Shown here: piece by piece, positions 50,418-63,666 of the stretch | Numbering within the stretch: position 1 is the first letter of the stretch | Layout of the letters: each line of letters opens with the position of its first letter | Assembly (NCBI GenBank): GCA_030268105.1 | Contig: BSDZ01000079.1 | Coordinates: 1,741,501 to 1,805,500 of the forward strand | From: Volvox africanus | Lineage: Eukaryota > Chlorophyta > Chlorophyceae > Chlamydomonadales > Volvocaceae | Direction: 5' to 3' | Length of the DNA stretch: 64,000 nt | The notes under the pieces: model-generated | Databases searched by the model: none | What the model was told of the DNA's origin: nothing | What the model saw: the letters and a program-made list of their open reading frames with translations, nothing else | Translations under genes and position numbers: made by a program

Positions 50418-53088
50418 GAGGCCAATCTGCGCGCGCGTGTTGGGTGCATCATTTCCAAAGCGAACGGCGAGGACGTCAAGTGTTAAGAGTGTCGCCTCTA
50501 ATACTGATGGAAAGCTTTAAGCTGTATCTCCAAAATGCCTGCGGCTTCAGCAATTCACCCCACAGCATCGAGCTCCTTGTCGGCACTGTGGAACTCTTCT
50601 GCCCCGAGAATTGGCTTAAACTTGATTGTACACAACGTTACATTCTTTGTAGATAACTGTAAGCAAATTCATCGACCTGCTGGTGGCAAATCGCCATGCC
50701 TGTGAGAGGAGCTTAGTCACCCAAACTGGTTGTTTGATTCATTTCACGCCGACATGCCAGAACTCCATTATGAGAGACACGGCACCTTTTGGAATGAAAT
50801 TTAGGCCGAGAGGCGTTGATGTGACCTTGACCGGGGTCAAAGGATACTGACAAACTTGTTTGTACTCATACAATTGTTATTGGCCAAAATAAAGATACCT
50901 TGCAATATAGAATGTAATATGTGACCAATATCGCGTTTCCGCCGGGCGAGATATTTTGTTTGGTCCGTTACAGAGAGAGAGACAGAGAGACCGACGGACA
51001 TGGGCAATCCCACAGGGCGGGGCCCCCCTGAGCGCTTTGCGCCGGGGCCCCGCCCAAAAATTCAGCAATACCTGAAGGATCCTAGCCACTGGCTGGGTCC
51101 GCCAGCACTTGTCAGTATTATTTTCGCCTCCTGCGGTGAAGGAAGGCTTTGTTCATATGCCCATTGCTCTCCTTTTAAAAATACCATTTCCGCGGTGCAG
51201 CCCAATTGCTTTTTACATTTATTTCTGGCTTTAAAAAGTTAATCAAAGGCCCGGTTTGTGCCTGGGCAATATACTTACCTAGCTAGGCCCTGCATTTTGC
51301 TTAGCATAGTTAGACTATTTGTAGTTATTGTGCATTCTTACTATAGGGTATCTTATTCTCCATCCGTCATTAGGAAAATACATTTTTTATGTTTAGCGCT
51401 TCAAAATGTCTTTCCACATTCTTCCCACCTGAGCTAGGAGCCATTTGAACCGTCGCTTTCTGTCACTTCATCACTACTGGGTTCTGCACTCGCACTGTTT
51501 ATCTCGCATCGGTTCCAATGTTTTCACATGAGGTCCTACAGATTTTTCGTCTGCGGATCGCTAGTGGGGTGCGGCATGGCCTTCCTTCTGCTATGGCATG
51601 AGTTTTACCACTATCTATATCCACTATATTCACAATGTTTCCACTATCTATATGCAACTTTTGTGGTTTTCAAATACAGGGAAAACAGCATTATCCAGCG
51701 CTGTAATGACGGCCTCGGTGCGCGAGGGCGCTTCGGAGCTAATAGAGCTGAAGGCTGACGTCGGAATTCCACTTTCAGTAAACATAGTGCGGCATAATGA
51801 ATGGGAAGGGGGTCAATGGAGATGTGGATGCCGAAAAAAATGGAGATACAAAATCTCAAAGCATAAAACCCAAGAAACTGGGGTTCCTCCAACCTGCTGG
51901 TGGAAACCCTAATGGAATTTGTAATCTATCGAAACACATTGAAACAGCCTATGGAACGGTGAGAATATCCACCGCAGCGCGTTTCACACTTTATGTGGCC
52001 CATTCATACCACACCTGTCAGCATCCACTTAATTGGATTCAGGACGGGATTGAGGCCTAGTGTTAGACATAAAGTGTCCCCCGATTGGGGTTTTCTGGCC
52101 TGAGCTAGCGCTTGAGGGCCCAAAGATCCGTGGAGGAATCTCACCATGTGGAGTTTGTTATCCGAATGACACGTAGACAACTCTGCCATATCCTGGGTTA
52201 GGTAAAGAGCTTTGCAACTGCGCCCCTCAAATCTCAGCGTCTTTTTTAAACAGCTTTGCTTTATCGACGTCTGCTTTCATATCCACACTCCACTGTCCAT
52301 TCAATACTTAACTCTCCCCCGTTACCCAAGCCAAGACCTATTGGTGTTGCCACCATTTCCTGCTGCAGCCCTCCTTCAATTTGCAATAACACCTTCCCTC
52401 TTAGATTGGGTTTGGGGACCCGCGCTGTCACATGCTGCACGACACGAATGGGAGCCTCGCTACCCATTCCCCGAGGTGCTCTAGCCTCGGACGACAAATT
52501 CACTCAAATATCACATCGGAGTCTTCAAGATTAGACAGATATAGACAGCTTAGCTACGAATGAAAGTGCTTTGCGTAAAGGTCCGGTCTAACTTTGAGGA
52601 TTGGCCGTCTGCGAGCGGCGCCGCTGGTCCATGTTTGTTTAAGTACAAGACGGAATTTAATGCTACGAAAGCGAGTTTTAATGAAAGAACGCTCTTCGAG
52701 TGTTTGACAGTACCCTAGATCTTGCCGGACGTCTGTCGTGGAAATTGGGACTGGGCAGTTCGCCAGCGAATCGGTCACCGCATGTCATGCTGCAAGCTGT
52801 CACAATGCCTTACATGGATATCTAAAGCTAGCTTCAATTAAGGAAAATCCTGCTTAGACGGGGCGGCTCTAAAGACAGAAGATTGTCCCTAGTTCACTCT
52901 CGCTTTTCTCATCGAGCTCAAAAAAGCGTATTTTACCTTGACATTGAAAATCCATGACGATGTCATCGTGTTGCGACCTTGCTGAGCGGGCGGGTATGTG
53001 GTTGCACTAAAAGCCGCAATAAGCGTGGGCCCCGCCTTGGCACCGTTAAAACCAAAAAACGTTCAACTTGTGCACCTTTCTCCGACAG

Positions 53089-53644
53089 CTTCGTCTGCTG
53101 GAGCCGGGCCACGCGTTGTGGTTATGCGAAGAGAGGCGATACCTGCTGAGCTACTTTTAGTGCGAGAGGACGCGAGCAAGTATGCACGCGGCGTTGTGCA
53201 GACTAGAGAACAAATGAAGGAGGCTCAGCGGGACATCCAGTGGGCCCAAAAGCGGGAGCACTTGTTTGCAGCTGTGGCAGCAAGTTTTCACCTTGTATCC
53301 TTCGCAATAAACCTGGCCTTCTGGGGCTTTGAGGGGCTGCCTCCGGATCGCTATTGGCCAAATAGTCCCAGGTATGAAGGGGAGGACCCACACCACCTTT
53401 CTTGTTGCATCCGAGCCCAGCTGAAGGTCACTTCAGACGCAGTCCGCGCCTTGCAACAATAATGCGTTTTTAGCATGTTCAAGTCCGGAATCTACTTATC
53501 GTTCCTTGCTTCTTTGAAGTAAATTTGATCCATTCTCGTGCCCGCAGGATCCGGCTCCAGATTCGGCCAGGCCGGTACGGCAACGTGGATGGAACCCAAC
53601 GCGTGTACATGGATTACCTGGCGCGCACGGAAGGGGCATTGTGA
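53089..53644 (+). CDS. Unknown protein, last two exons of a probable gene
   Basis: Not recognised. Exon 53089-53371 (acceptor CCGACAG, donor GTATGA) joins in phase to 53548-53644 (acceptor CCCGCAG) and ends in TGA. A possible internal ATG lies at 53124. The product has an amphipathic stretch (ARGVVQTREQMKEAQRDIQ), a hydrophobic segment (LFAAVAASFHLVSFAINLAF) and a basic C-terminus (IRLQIRPGRYGNVDGTQRV). The clean splice signals and coding-like composition favour a real gene whose 5' part lies upstream. Confidence 0.5.
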
Positions 53645-54600
53645 CACCTGAATCCACAACGGAAGAAACGGTTGCAAATGTTCGCCGTGACTTTCATATC
53701 TGGGTGACGTGCACCAAGGAAGGCATATGGCTTGCCAGTGGCCATTACAGCAGTTTGTGTAGGGGGATAGTGCATCCAGGATATTGTGTAAAAGCAGCGA
53801 TATTTGGGCTCCTTGGAATTTACGGCTTATAAGCTAGCAATAGGGCCGTCTGCGCTAGCTGGCAGGAGATGATTTTGCACTTGTCTTTAAAGAATTTCCA
53901 GTTCACCGGAACCATTGAGACTATTGTGGCCATAATCTTGCCCTATTTCGGCAGGAGGACCAGCACACAATTTGGAAACCATTCATAGCTTTCAATCATG
54001 ATAGTCGCATTTCGTATAATACCTTTTCACGGGAAACTTGTGCTGTTGTTCCCCCATCCCTTCCTGCTCTTCCACACTCGTCATATTCTAGAACGGTACT
54101 CTCCTTCGTCATATATTCATGCAGCTGATGTATTTGCTATCTATCCCTGTCACAGCAGAAGTGCAGGGTTTCAAAATGACCCGGCTTAGTGTTAAAAGAG
54201 TTAACCGCACCAGCCGTGCCACCACCACTCGTCATCAAGCAAACAATCATTACTCTTGAATTCATACCAATTACGGTCGTCTGCACCGCGCCTGACTGCT
54301 AGCCGGCCTCAGCATCAAACGCTCGTCCATTTCTTTGGATTGCGCGGCCGCCTCACAGGGAAAACCTTGACCATGGGCCCCGGTAGATGATCCCTTGGGC
54401 GGAACAAATAGCCGATAAGTGAACTAACCCGTGCATCATCATCGGTAGCGCACTTTCCAGCTCCTAACTAAAACACAATAAATCGACACCACCAAACAAC
54501 ATATGCCTGTCCAGTCTGCCTTTTCCTGATTGCATAAATCATAACGCTCTCCCCGTACAAAATCTGTCCATGGCAAGGCGGGCGCCCCACATCTCGCTCT
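53645..54600. other. Intergenic, converging gene ends
   Basis: Should contain the 3' untranslated regions of the plus-strand unknown gene and the minus-strand dehydrogenase. No other gene or repeat of note was seen. Confidence 0.6.
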
Positions 54601-56857
54601 TTATAGCTGTGGCTCTTTGGGCAACTTAGCCAGGTCCGCAGACGCGTCCCACAGCTGCGAAGCCAGCTTGGTGTCGTAAGTTTGCGTGGCTGACCGCACG
54701 GGCTTGCAGGTGCTGGCCAGAAAGCCGCCGCTAATTTTCCGGAGCGGCCAGTCCAATAAGCTGATAACGACAGTGGAGATGCCCCAGATCGTGCCCTTGA
54801 TATTCTGCGCAGTGCCCAAGGCTTTGCCCCGGTATCCATCCAGCTTGCAGAGAAGCGGAGAGCAGAATAGGCCGCGGGAGTAGTACCTGGCGGGCAGTAC
54901 CAGGTCCAGCATGGGTGAATGGGCTGGCACCAGTTATTGTGGGGACACGTGTTACCCACACGTGTTACCCTCCTCGTGTCCCATCCTCAAGCCATACGGA
55001 TCACCTTGCATTTGACCGGATACACCTCTAGTGCGCCGATTGAGTGCTTTCTGCCTTGCAAAACCCCCAGACAATACCATTCACAGCGGAGTCCTGTTTG
55101 ATAGCCTGGAAGAATACGGAAGCGTAGACCCACCATTCCAAACACCGCATTCCATATGCTCCCAACGTACCGCAAATCATAAGTCGGCATCACGGCGTTG
55201 CCATTCACGACCTTGCGATCCTTCTCCCATGGCACGGTGGCGGCGTGAATAACGCACTTTGCGCCGTCGACGGGCGGGCTGTAGCACGCATTGATGAATG
55301 CCCTGTCGGTGACAGATGCGGGTGTGGCAATCCGGGCTGGCTCACACCATGTGCCTTCGCTCCCACGCACTCTTCACCTATTCTTTTCCGGTCCATCTCC
55401 GCCCAAGATGTGGCGGAAGACTCGAAACAGATAAAACGTCTTCTTGACTAAAATGTCCTCATACCTCGTTACCTTTCCTCCGCATAAACCACCCTCGTTC
55501 CATTGCCATACTACCAGCTTAGCAACGTTTTAGCTGTAAAAAAGCAAGGAAACCCCATTCAATTATCGCATACCGCCTCACCTCTCTATGGACTGCTTGA
55601 AGCGAGGGCTCTTATCCCAGATGTTGGATCGTACACCGCCCGGGTCTGCCGCGCATGAGGTGACACCGTGGTTGCCAAGCCGGCGCTGCAGCTCGTACGC
55701 GAACAGCACGTTGGCCACTGAGGATTTTGCAGAATGAGAGGAGGGACGGGACATTTGATGGGAAGTACAGAAATGAAAGGATTTAGAAGAAGTGGAAAGA
55801 GGGGTGCGGGAGTGCGTGCGGCGCCTTGCAGGCATGCAATGGTGCACACCCTAAGGCCAACCAAATGGACTGTTAACAAACGTGCGGAGCGCATGGACAC
55901 CAGTTCGCTCTCACTTAGACTAGCATACCATGCAAAACGTCGCCACTGGTTTCGCAGCTGACACCACCAGGTAGTTGGAGGCGGGAATCGCATGCAGCTG
56001 GGCTCGACTCTGCTGGCCCTTAAGTGCATTCCAAAGCTAATCACCTTGCATTCAAGGGGTGTACTCACGTTTCGTATGCTGGTAGTATCCACTGCGCCAG
56101 TCGGTCAGGAAGCTGAGGGCGTTCTTCAGGACAACAGTTCGATGCGTTACAGAGGCAACCGTCACGACACGGGCCTTGCTGTCCACTAACTTCTTCTCCA
56201 GCAATCGAGTCAGCGTGTATGGCCCCAGGTGATTGGTCTGCGTGTGGTTGGAAGGGGAGAGATGGAACTAGCGGACGTGCGGCTACCCCGCGAAAATGCA
56301 GGGAAACCGTGTGACCCGCAGGGGCCTTAAAAGATAGAGTAATTGAAAGTACAAGCACAAGCATTAAAGTGTTCATAGACCTGCACAGTTACACTGTAGG
56401 CCAGCCGTACCTGAGCAATACCACCCACGCCATCTGGAGTAAAATGTTTTGCCATGAAACAGGTACCGGCATTGTTGACGAGAATATGGAGCTGGGGAAA
56501 CTCCTTGTTGATATGCTCTGCGAACTCGCGCACGCTTTCTTGGGAAATCAGATCCAGCGACGGACCGATCACCACCTTGGCGCCGGGATGTTTCTCCTGG
56601 ATTTCCTTAACCACATCTACGGCAATCTTTGTGTTTCGCACCCCTAGGATGACCTTCGCGCCCAGACCTGAAAATAAAACATGGACAAAACATTTTCACA
56701 TGTGCAGGTAACATAGTGACACGTATAAATTTAAAATCTTTCACGGCGGATAGTTAAGTCGTGGTAGATCAGTCTTACCCGCCAATGCCGAGGCAGTCTC
56801 GAGGCCGATGCCGCTGGTTGCTCCTGTCACCAGCGCAACCTTCCCTTCCAAAGACAT
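54601..56857 (-). CDS. Short-chain dehydrogenase/reductase (SDR), complete
   Basis: Six exons in phase: 56857-56779, 56667-56411, 56237-56069, 55717-55582, 55302-55171, 54886-54601 (TAA), 352 residues. It starts MSLEGKVALVTGATSGIG, giving the cofactor-binding TGxxxGIG at residues 11-18. NNAG is at 91-94, the catalytic Ser is probably S141 (VVTVAS), and YxxxK is Y164-K168, followed by LANVLFAYELQRRL, typical of the retinol-dehydrogenase/WWOX/Tic32-like branch. The C-terminal third (about 230-352) extends beyond the minimal SDR fold and has a hydrophobic stretch (WGISTVVISLLDW) that might be a membrane contact. Reaction: NAD(P)(H)-dependent oxidation or reduction of an alcohol or carbonyl; the substrate is not deducible. 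No obvious transit peptide. Confidence 0.93.
54945..54970. repeat. 13-bp perfect tandem duplication containing CACGTG
   Basis: ACACGTGTTACCC at 54945-54957 is repeated immediately at 54958-54970, in the intron just upstream of the last dehydrogenase exon. Confidence 0.85.
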
Positions 56858-58567
56858 GATCTAAATGTTTAAGTGAATCAGTTTCGAATGTTAATTCTTA
56901 TGGGAGGGCACGGCGTTTGCGCGCCTTGGGTTGTGTAGTAAATCCACTTGGAAGGTGCACCGGTCTTTAGTACAGCACTTCAACGTCTGATGTGGTGTAA
57001 TGCACAAGTGTGTGTGCACACAGTTCAGAGTAGGCGTTACAGTTTCAGAGTCCAAAGCTGTCAGAATGCTGATGGGACGCTAACAACCTTGACAACCAAC
57101 TATTATCTGGTACAGCGCATCGGAGTTACAAGGTAGCTCATGTCAGCAGGCGGATACTGCAGGTTTATGTACTGTAAATAGCTTTGGCGGGATATCCGAG
57201 TGGCAGTTGCGATTATGACGACATGTCAGTCCCAACGTCCTTCCAAGATCAAAAATGTGAAGCTCAAAAGTTAAAAATTTGAAGCCTGTCAAGATCTATG
57301 TCGACACAGGTAATCCCGGCGTCCTCGCCAGGGTATGCAATCGGTGCCGTACTATTGAAACCGTTGTTCAATTTCCCTGTATCCTATTTTGCAATTTGGC
57401 TCCCTGCATGTTTGGCCACACAAGACCAACAAGTATTGTGCGAAAGTCGTATCGTTAAGGCCTACGGATATCCTAATCTTATGTTTTGTTTGTTACCGGG
57501 CAAACTTTCCGCCTCTGGTGAGTCCTCCCTGATGCCACCTCAGGAGTGCGATACATTATCATCGTAATCAGACTTACACGGCGGGGCGCCATCCGGGCGT
57601 TCTGATACATGGTTATCACGTATGACAGTTTTGTGGATCAGGATAATCACCCCTGGACAAGTCTACAACTTAAGAAACGTGTAACTCCACAGCATTTGAG
57701 ACGTAGTAAAAAGACAAATTATGGTTATCATGCGTATGTCGTGAATTTTGGCATGGTTGCGCATTTACCTTTTATTAAGGTACACTTTATTATGGTCAGG
57801 GGGTCCTTGGTAAACCTTCATAGGATAGCTTCGCTTACCGAGCAAGGGACACACATGTTACGAGACACTCCTTGATATGTCTTTGAGTGGGTCGCTGTTA
57901 CATGCTCCACCCTCATCTGCCAGCCATGCGTCCAGTTTACTTCAGCACGTTAGTGGGCATCGGAACATGAGTCCTCCCTGGCGCCTCTACGCCTTCCATT
58001 TGTACCTATAATCTGTATACACATATGTAGTTCTTCAAGCCACCTCAAGTTGACAAAAAGCACAATCCTGACGTCGAACACAGTTTTCCGAAGCCGGAGC
58101 TTCGCAAGTAACAATATGAAGTGCTCAGGTAAAAAGAACTACACCCCCTCAGGGGAAAGAACTACAGTACCAATGCAAGCAAACGACCAATCCATTGCAT
58201 ATAATGGCATGAATGCGCAAGATCGTCCCGCTGCCGCCGCCTCGCCACAGCAAATTACTGCGGGGACCAGGAATGCGGTGGATGAAAAAACTTAGTGGGT
58301 CATGAGTTTGCGCACATACATCAGTCGGGAGCGGCCCAAGTTCCGTATGGCGGCGAATGCGTCCAACAGGGGTCGTCGGGAAAACATCCATGCTAGAGAA
58401 GAACGTCTTCCCCAAACCGTGTGGCACAGTTAGCCACAACTCCTAGCCAATTACCAGTGGCTCCGTCGCGCAACACGAGGCCCTCAAATGAAGCCCCAAA
58501 GCAAATCCCCAGGGACACTTCGTCAAATGATGGTTATTTAACAACCAGCAAGAAGCCTGGAACTCAC
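56858..58567. other. Intergenic region upstream of the dehydrogenase
   Basis: Contains the dehydrogenase promoter (near 56858 and above) and, towards 58567, the 3' end of the cysteine synthase, including its unresolved last exon. No other gene recognised. A short direct repeat (AAAGAACTACA) is at about 58132-58166. Confidence 0.55.
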
Positions 58568-61500
58568 CTCGAACGTCATCTTGGCCGCGTCGTCGCGGAG
58601 TGACTGGAACAGAACGCTGGACAGGTAGCGCTCTCCAAATGACGGCAGCACCACCACAACCAACTTGCCCGCGTTCTCCGGCCGCTTAGCAACCTGCACT
58701 CCCATCATCCGTCAAGCCATTCATCATCAGCGGAGCAGGTTGTGTCGCATCCAGTGGTCCCACATACCGAACAAGACGGAAATAAACTTCGCAAGACACA
58801 TCAAGCAATACTACTCTTCCGCTAGATGGCTGCTCCCGATTGCGCCTCAGGCAGGTCATACGACCGGGCAGCATACAGTGAAGGCATCATCCTATTTAGC
58901 AGTCGGCATCCTCTAGCCCCAGAGCGTACCTTAATGGCAGCCTGCACAGCAGCACCCGAGCTGATGCCCACCATAAGCCCCTCCTCCAGGGCCAGGCGAC
59001 GAGCCATCTCAATGGCGTCATCGCTTGAGACCTGCGCCAAGGTTGGCAGCCGTGCAAGTGTACATGTCCACCCATCAAGAAAAGGTCATTACAAGGCCAT
59101 TAGGCGATCATCATAGTCCATGAATTTGTGAATCGGAAAGTATGCGAAGTTATTTGAGTACTTGAGGGGTGCGATTCCTTAAGCAGACAGGCCAATGCCT
59201 ACAGACACAACCGCCAAGTTCCCAAAGAAGCGCGCCTGCACTCGTTCGCGTCCCTACCTCCCGGCAGAACATACATACAGTAATTGTGTTCACAGCCACT
59301 TAGGTCCTCCCTTATTATCCTAATAATCCTCCACCCGATAGTGCTTCAGGAAGTGGGCTCGCAAATTCCGCAACGCGAGAAAGCACCCCTGACAGGCCAG
59401 CACCCTAACAGGCCTTCACCTGCACTAGTACCCATCTCAATAGTATAAACAATCCCCGTCAGCCGTCACCACACCGTATCTCACCTGCACCACCTCGGAA
59501 ATCAGGGATGTGTCTAGCACCGCTGGGATGAAGCCCGCACCAATGCCCTGGATCTTGTGCGGCCCAGGCTTGCCGCCGCTGAGCACTGGGGACTCGGCCG
59601 GCTCCACAGCGATCAGTTCCACCTCGGATTTCTTCTCCCTAAGAAAACGGCCGGTACCGGTGATGGTGCCGCCGGTACCAACACCTGCGACATTTCGCCC
59701 AATGCTTTCTCTCCACTTACATCTCCAGTTTTCGATAGGTCTTCTTGTGGGGACTTTCCATCCAACGGGCTATCTTGGGAATGCGCAGGTGGCACTGGCA
59801 ATTTTAAACGCGTCATCAGCACAATGGCCGTCTAAACGAATCTTTCATTTAGAAGACAAGATGGAATCCCCGTTATCATTTCCACCATTCTAACGGGCGT
59901 CTTCGGTGTTGATACGCTCGAGCATCACCTTCCCGACAATGATCTCGCAGGCCTGTATCATATGCAGCATCCGACCCCGTGTATGAAGCCATCCGGTGAC
60001 TTAAGACAGGTGCAATTCATTCGATCTAGACTCTAGAAATCTACTTGGGGACGGTTATAACCTCACCCGAAACAAGGATGTCGACTTCACCATTAGTGGC
60101 TTCCCAGATCTCCGGTCCCGTGGTCTCGTAGTGCACTTTAGGGTTGTTGGGGTTCTGGAATTGCTGGAGCATGAAGGCGTCCGGAGTAGAGGCCAGAATC
60201 TCTTCCGCCTTGCTTACAGCGCCCTGCAAGGTCATATCAACACCACACCAATATTACGGACGCCGGAAAATGTGGGTGCGGGGTGGAGTATGGGTATGAG
60301 GACGGTGATTCAGTGGAGCATATCAGTACTTTCAGGGGAGGGCAGTGGCTGTGCCAGGGGAAAGAGATGAGTCCCAAATCGGACTCCTAACTACTACGAT
60401 TACTGGGAAAGCTTGTGTATGCTTTTCTATGGATTGCCAACAAGAGAAGCTGCGGGATCTTACCTTCATGCCCTTAGCGGGGTCTGTCAAAACGAGCTCC
60501 GCCCCAAAGGCGCGCAGCAGGATGCGGCGCTCAAGCGACATGCTGGCGGGCATGGTGAGGATGAGCTTGTAGCCCTTGGCGGCTGCAATGAAAGCCAGGC
60601 CGATACCAGTATTGCCACTGGTGGGCTCCACCAGCGTCGTCTGTGGGTGTTGGTGCAGGGCGGCGGAACCTTGTTCATATAGAACAGTAGCAAGTAATAT
60701 GAAGCGTCGCCCAAACTGGAGATCTGACGGGTCAGAAGCAGGCATGACCCAGATGCTCAATAGGAAAAGACCTGCAGTCCTGATGGAAGAGCCGCGACCC
60801 TGATTCGACCTTCATCTACGACGAGGTACATGCAGGCCTTCCTGAAATGTGTGTTTCTGAATATTGCGAAAGGTATTTTGTTGGGGAAGTACAAAGCTTG
60901 ACGAACGAATAACGACGCACAAGGGAAATGTGTGACCGCAAGACGTGCACGTTCTACCGAACGTGGTGCGAACGTGGGACAGGACAGAGAGCGTTGATAG
61001 GTATGAAAGGGGCAGAAAGGTGCAGCCCTCCGGAGCACCTTGTTGTGGCGGTACGTACCTTGCCTGGTGTGATTAAGCCGTCCTGTTCAGCGGCGCCAAT
61101 CATGCTGTAGCCAATCCTGAAGGGGGCAGGGTGACACGGAGGCCAAAACTGTTGAGACACAGCACGGTCAAATTCAGTTGGCGCAAGCTGTTCATGAAAA
61201 GGGTGACGCAACTGTGCCGCAATGCCAATACATGCGCTGAGTCCATCTACAGGGACTCGAAGGTACATAAGTGACGATGTGCTTCCTTACCTGTCCTTCA
61301 CAGAGCAGCACGGCTCCATAATTTCCAGTTTGGCTGCAATTCTGGCCACGCAACCATCGCCCACCTTGGTCAGGTAGACCATTGGGGTCTTGCCTATGCA
61401 CATCACGCGGTGAAAAGGCAAAGGCACGACATGAAATCCGGTCGTGTACGCCAACAGAGTTAACCTATCTTAAAATCTGTAGTATATCGAAGCCCGCCAC

Positions 61501-61728
61501 GAGCGTTCTGCCATCTAAGAACTTCCACAAGCCGTGATGCCGACATCCCATATACGTACCAATTAGTTGGGTGACATCCGACGCAATGTTCATGTCTACC
61601 GCCTTCTCAAAAGTAGCGACTGCCTTAGGAACAACGGCGGCCCGGGGTGCCTGCGACGTTTTAGGTGGCCCCGGTACATTTCCGGAACCTTCACTGTCAA
61701 CAAGGGGTTTGTGGCATGCTCCACCCAT
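58568..61728 (-). CDS. OASTL: Cysteine synthase, O-acetylserine(thiol)lyase
   Basis: Eight exons in phase: 61728-61560, 61393-61291, 61116-61059, 60640-60464, 60223-60067, 59684-59485, 59031-58930, 58693-58568; 364 residues before a last short exon that was not found (the family normally ends just after the final MTFE). A PLP enzyme joining sulfide to O-acetylserine. The PLP lysine is K89 in CCSVKDR; the substrate loop TSGNTG is at 117-122; [14 protein letters not shown] follows; the phosphate-binding GVGTGGT is at about 222-228; and SSGAAVQAA is in exon 7. The core starts near residue 46 ([12 protein letters not shown]). The preceding 45 residues, with little acidic content, may be the end of an organelle-targeting peptide; the true start could lie further upstream. 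Confidence 0.95.
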
Positions 61729-62180
61729 TTCAAGAATAATGAATCAGCTATGATTGCGTTCCTTCTATATGCTCAACTCAGGCCGCCAGGCCATACTAAG
61801 GCGAAGACAGCTTCCTTCAGCACGCCCTCATTGTCTCTGTCGACAATCGATAACAATTAGCAAACTACCTTACCCGAACAAAACCAGAACGACCTGACCG
61901 CAGACGTGCCACGCCTTGAGACTTCTGTAGGAGCATTATACTGTAAGCGCTGCAACTTTACCGAAAGCCTCCCAGCACCTGTGAACACACTGAACGACCT
62001 TCGACCTAGATGTGCATCTGTTTCCTGTTTTTAAGGACAGTCTAGACCAGCGATTGTACGGCGAGTTTACCCTACAAGGGACCTTTCAATCCCACGTCTT
62101 AGTTTCTCCCCAGGCATTTTGGTCTTTGCAAATTCTTTGAGTCCTTCAGCGTCTCTCATCCTGCTCCGTGACGCATACGC

Positions 62181-62498
62181 ATGTCTGACGGTCAAAGCCA
62201 TTCGTGTTTGTTGATAAGATTTCTTGGCCGAGCACATGATACTACTGCGGCTCACCGACTTTGTGCTACGTTCTCAGGATGTGTCATAGTGGATGAAACG
62301 CCGTATCTACTGAGAAATACGGAGCATGCAAGCTCCGGATTAATATCATATGTGCTTGGAACCAAAGCAAATGCGCCTGACTACCTAAAGGGTCGTTGGC
62401 ATACAGAGAACGTAAACTATCCACCGTCAGTAATGTTCGACGGAAAGTACTTTTTGTCGGACAAGATGTTTACAGTTCACGATTTCGATGCCACTTGA
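62181..62498 (+). CDS. Possible small gene or terminal exon, unknown function
   Basis: A 105-codon open frame. Its second half is coding-like (GRWHTENVNYPPSVMFDGKY, then FLSDKMFTVHDFDAT and a stop) and is preceded by an acceptor-like TTCTCAG at about 62274. It may be a last exon beginning near 62275. No family recognised and no linked exon found. Confidence 0.3.
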   Translation: MSDGQSHSCLLIRFLGRAHDTTAAHRLCATFSGCVIVDETPYLLRNTEHASSGLISYVLGTKANAPDYLKGRWHTENVNYPPSVMFDGKYFLSDKMFTVHDFDAT

Positions 62499-63635
62499 TC
62501 TGGTAAAGTCGGACATATTTGCTTTTGCTTTACTGTGCTTTATGTAAAGAGCAATCACGAGAACATTACCTCCCTGGAATACTCAGAATCAGATCCCAGA
62601 ATCCGTCCAATGGATTATAGCCTTGCCTAGAAATCTTAAGCCGATAGAGTAAGGTTCCCCGGTAAAGCAAGGAACGGCCCAAGTTTATAGCGCTAACCGC
62701 AGCAACAAAACAATGTCCCACGTGAGGGGGTGAGAACGTTCAGAGGTGGGATGCTTAACCAAATTGCAAAGAATGCCAAGGTCAATATATGGAGGACGAG
62801 CATCCATATTTTTGGACCAGGTTGCAGTTTTGGACCAGTAGCGCAAGCATTTGTACCTTTCAGGTGTTTTCGTAGCGCTACTGGCCGTGCTGGCGATGGA
62901 CGTTGTATTGTTGCCTTTCGTGGCTGTCCACCGTCGTCCTTGCCCTCTCCGTCCCTGCATTGTTAAACATCACCATGGTGGAGCTCCAGCGGGTAACGTA
63001 GCCTTTGCAGAAAACAGGTAAACGTGATGGATAAAGTATGGATAACTCCAGCCATTGATTGATGCGTCCTGTATGCATTCCTTCTCTCCTGTGTTTTAAG
63101 TTTGTAACGCAATCACATGTGGGACGGTGCCAACATTACTTCAGTAGTAACGTTAAATGCAGGGTATGGACTTGGACTTGGACGAAGGGCTGCAAACACA
63201 GTTCAGAAGTCATGGCAGCACGACCCAAGGCCACTTGCACACAGTTACGTCCGTAATCATACAATAGTATAAATTTTAAACATCATCGTGTACATCCATC
63301 CGAAGTTGGTCATAAAAATGTAGAATATAACATCAGGATCCCTGAAGCAGGGAGGGTCCACGAGATATTCCTGGTACCTAAAGCAAAGCTGATCAATGCT
63401 GTGTTGTGTCCTTTTGATGCACCATCAGAGCCCTCAGTACTAAGTAGGAAAGCCTTCTGATAAGGGAAGAGAAAAGTTGGAGGAACAAGGAAAACAAGTT
63501 CAGGCCTCGTGCATGGGTTCCCTCATCTAAGTGAAGTTCGCGCACAGTTTCATAGGGTTTTGTAAGGGTTTGCCTCGACTTCACACGCACGCGTGTGAAT
63601 CTTCAATGTGTATGTATATATGTATATATATGAAT

Positions 63636-63666
<31 letters not shown>

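Larger units (their letters stand above)
49304..53088. other. Region without a firm gene
   Basis: Holds the heptamer satellite, the hairpin and the CG tract listed separately. At about 51528 a plus-strand ATG opens MRSYRFFVCGSLVGCGMAF, signal-anchor-like. About 51683-51777 an exon-like segment with acceptor ATACAG and donor GTAAAC codes GKTALSSAVMTASVREGASE. Both could be upstream exons of the gene ending at 53644, but the phases could not be joined. The rest shows nothing recognisable. Confidence 0.4.

Noticed and set aside
57298..57567. 89-codon plus-strand ORF
   Set aside because: No motif, no splice partners and unremarkable composition.
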